From Dietzia sp. NCCP-2495 (GTDB lineage Bacteria > Actinomycetota > Actinomycetes > Mycobacteriales > Mycobacteriaceae): 64,000 nt of DNA. Shown here one piece after another: positions 63,100-64,000 of this stretch. The DNA lies in assembly GCF_026011735.1 (NCBI RefSeq), contig NZ_BRVN01000014.1, positions 1 to 64,000 on the forward strand, given 5' to 3'. A program made the position numbers and the translations under genes. How positions within the stretch are numbered: the stretch's first letter is position 1; every line of letters begins with the position of its first letter. The notes under the pieces are model-generated. The model made no database searches. It was not told the DNA's origin and saw only the letters and a program-made list of their open reading frames with translations.

Positions 63100-64000
63100 T
63101 TCGATTCTCCAACCAGTGAGGACTCGCGTCCGAGCGAGTACAGGGGGCGGGCTCCGTCAGGGAGGACGAGGTCACCGGCCTCGATCCGCCTCCTGAGGTA
63201 GGCGAAGCTCTGGGCGGTCTGGGCGAACAGGTGCTCGCCGGCGTGCAGCGGTTCGTAGCGGGCGACGTCGGAGTCGGACACCGTCAGGGGGCTGACCACC
63301 GTGTCGTAGTCGACGCTGAAGAACAGCGGGTACGAGTAACGCTCCTCGGCGACCTTCCGCACCCGGTGGGAGGTGGCCACGAACGCGCCGTTGGTCCACA
63401 CCTCGAGCAGGTCCCCGATGTTGACCACGATCGCGTCCTCCCGGTAGGGGACGTCGATCCAGTCGCCGCGTCCGTTCATCACCTCCAGCCCGGGCGCGGT
63501 GGGCTTGAGGAGGGTCAGCGCCTCGTAGTCGGTGTGCGCCCCGATCCCCGGCCGGTCGCGGGCGTCGGGGTTGTACGGGTAGTGAATGAGCCGCAGCTGC
63601 GACGGGGGCTGTGTCACCGAGCCGAGGAACGTGGCGGGGTCGAGCTCGAGATAGCGCGCGAACGCCGCGAGCAGCCGAGACCCGAGACCGAAGACCTCGT
63701 CGTAGTACTCCGTCACCGCCTCGGCGAATCCCGGCAGGTCGGGCCACTGGTTGGGGCCCAGGAGCGGGTTGCCCGCCAGGTATTCCGGATGGTCGGCGGG
63801 CAGGTCGATGGACAGGTCGTAGGCCTCCTTGAGGTCCGGGGTGGCGCCGGCGAACACCTCCTCCCCGATCGGCACGTAGCCGCGGTGGTTGCTGGAGTTG
63901 CCGATGTACACCTCGTGTTTGACGACGTCGGGCTGGGCGAAGAACCGCTGCGCGGCCTCGTGCAGCGCCCGGAAGGTCTCGTCGGGCACCCCGTGGTTGA
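63096..64000 (-). CDS. 2-oxoglutarate/Fe(II) oxygenase, isopenicillin N synthase family (5' end beyond window)
   Basis: At least 301 residues. The frame is open to the window end, where NHGVPDE is the conserved 'NHGV' element of the family, so the N-terminus is missing. Iron ligands: His and Asp in GIGAHTDYEALTLL and the distal His in FVATSHRV; 2-oxoglutarate ligands in ERYSYPLFFSVDY (R-x-S). Also YPYNPDARDRPG and NIGDLLEVWTNG. Relatives hydroxylate amino acids, nucleobases or guanidino compounds. Coupled by ATGA to the symporter, so its substrate is probably imported. Confidence 0.9.
   Translation of the reverse strand, partial: NHGVPDETFRALHEAAQRFFAQPDVVKHEVYIGNSSNHRGYVPIGEEVFAGATPDLKEAYDLSIDLPADHPEYLAGNPLLGPNQWPDLPGFAEAVTEYYDEVFGLGSRLLAAFARYLELDPATFLGSVTQPPSQLRLIHYPYNPDARDRPGIGAHTDYEALTLLKPTAPGLEVMNGRGDWIDVPYREDAIVVNIGDLLEVWTNGAFVATSHRVRKVAEERYSYPLFFSVDYDTVVSPLTVSDSDVARYEPLHAGEHLFAQTAQSFAYLRRRIEAGDLVLPDGARPLYSLGRESSLVGESK

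Overview
The window is high-GC (about 70%) DNA with very compact coding, many NTGA stop/start overlaps and several leaderless starts. It carries a mycothiol S-conjugate amidase (mca), a short-chain Z-isoprenyl diphosphate synthase like M. tuberculosis Rv1086, a VirS-like regulator and a CE1758/CE1759-type flavin monooxygenase pair. Together these indicate an actinobacterium of the Mycobacteriales. Dietzia or a close relative is my best guess, by inference only.

Layout. 1-5764: a tocopherol-cyclase-like gene running off the left edge, a YdbS/YdbT-like PH-domain pair, a MOSC protein overlapping the Z-prenyl synthase, and a DAHP synthase. The DAHP synthase is preceded (5832-5992) by a leaderless 25-codon peptide gene rich in Tyr/Trp/Phe codons and by mutually exclusive hairpins, which I read as a transcription attenuator. 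6150-8098: a luciferase-like monooxygenase with its flavin reductase. 8104-15500 (minus): a five-gene exopolysaccharide operon (BcsB-like, membrane protein, GT2 synthase, ArnT-like GT-C, GH5) with four of four junctions readable as NTGA overlaps. 15625-25396: a block matching the M. tuberculosis order Rv1072-Rv1083 in part (Bax-inhibitor protein, fadA3-like thiolase, SGNH protein, greA, DUF4307, mca, Rv1083-like), with a McrB/McrC-like pair inserted. The McrC partner seems to have lost its nuclease residues.

25644-33848: an excalibur protein, a PadR regulator with a Gly/His-rich repeat arm and a self-overlapping operator, a small exported protein, a gamma-glutamylcyclotransferase, a YtrA-ABC module with its operator, an MFS exporter and a damaged siderophore-type ATPase. 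33889-39914: a sterol-desaturase-family enzyme and a VirS/MymA-like cluster (AraC, MBL, SDR, LipR-like hydrolase) ending in the 3' stub of an acyl-CoA synthetase. 39927-45482: exported GH31 (sulfoquinovosidase-like) and GH1 enzymes, a cupin, an SDR and a 45-residue mini-protein with its own terminator. 45560-53041: a methyltransferase, a HelR-type RNA polymerase-recycling ATPase behind a rifamycin-associated element, an SGNH hydrolase, a FadH-like flavoenzyme and a small membrane protein.

53796-64000: what would usually be annotated as urea amidolyase is better read as guanidine catabolism. It has two DUF1989 carboxyguanidine-deiminase-type subunits, a biotin-dependent guanidine/urea carboxylase and an allophanate hydrolase split into two genes. 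A divergent TetR gene, a sodium:solute symporter and a 2-oxoglutarate oxygenase of the isopenicillin N synthase family follow. The last two could supply guanidine by importing and hydroxylating a guanidino compound; this is a hypothesis, not something the sequence proves. No tRNA, rRNA, CRISPR array or intact insertion sequence was seen.
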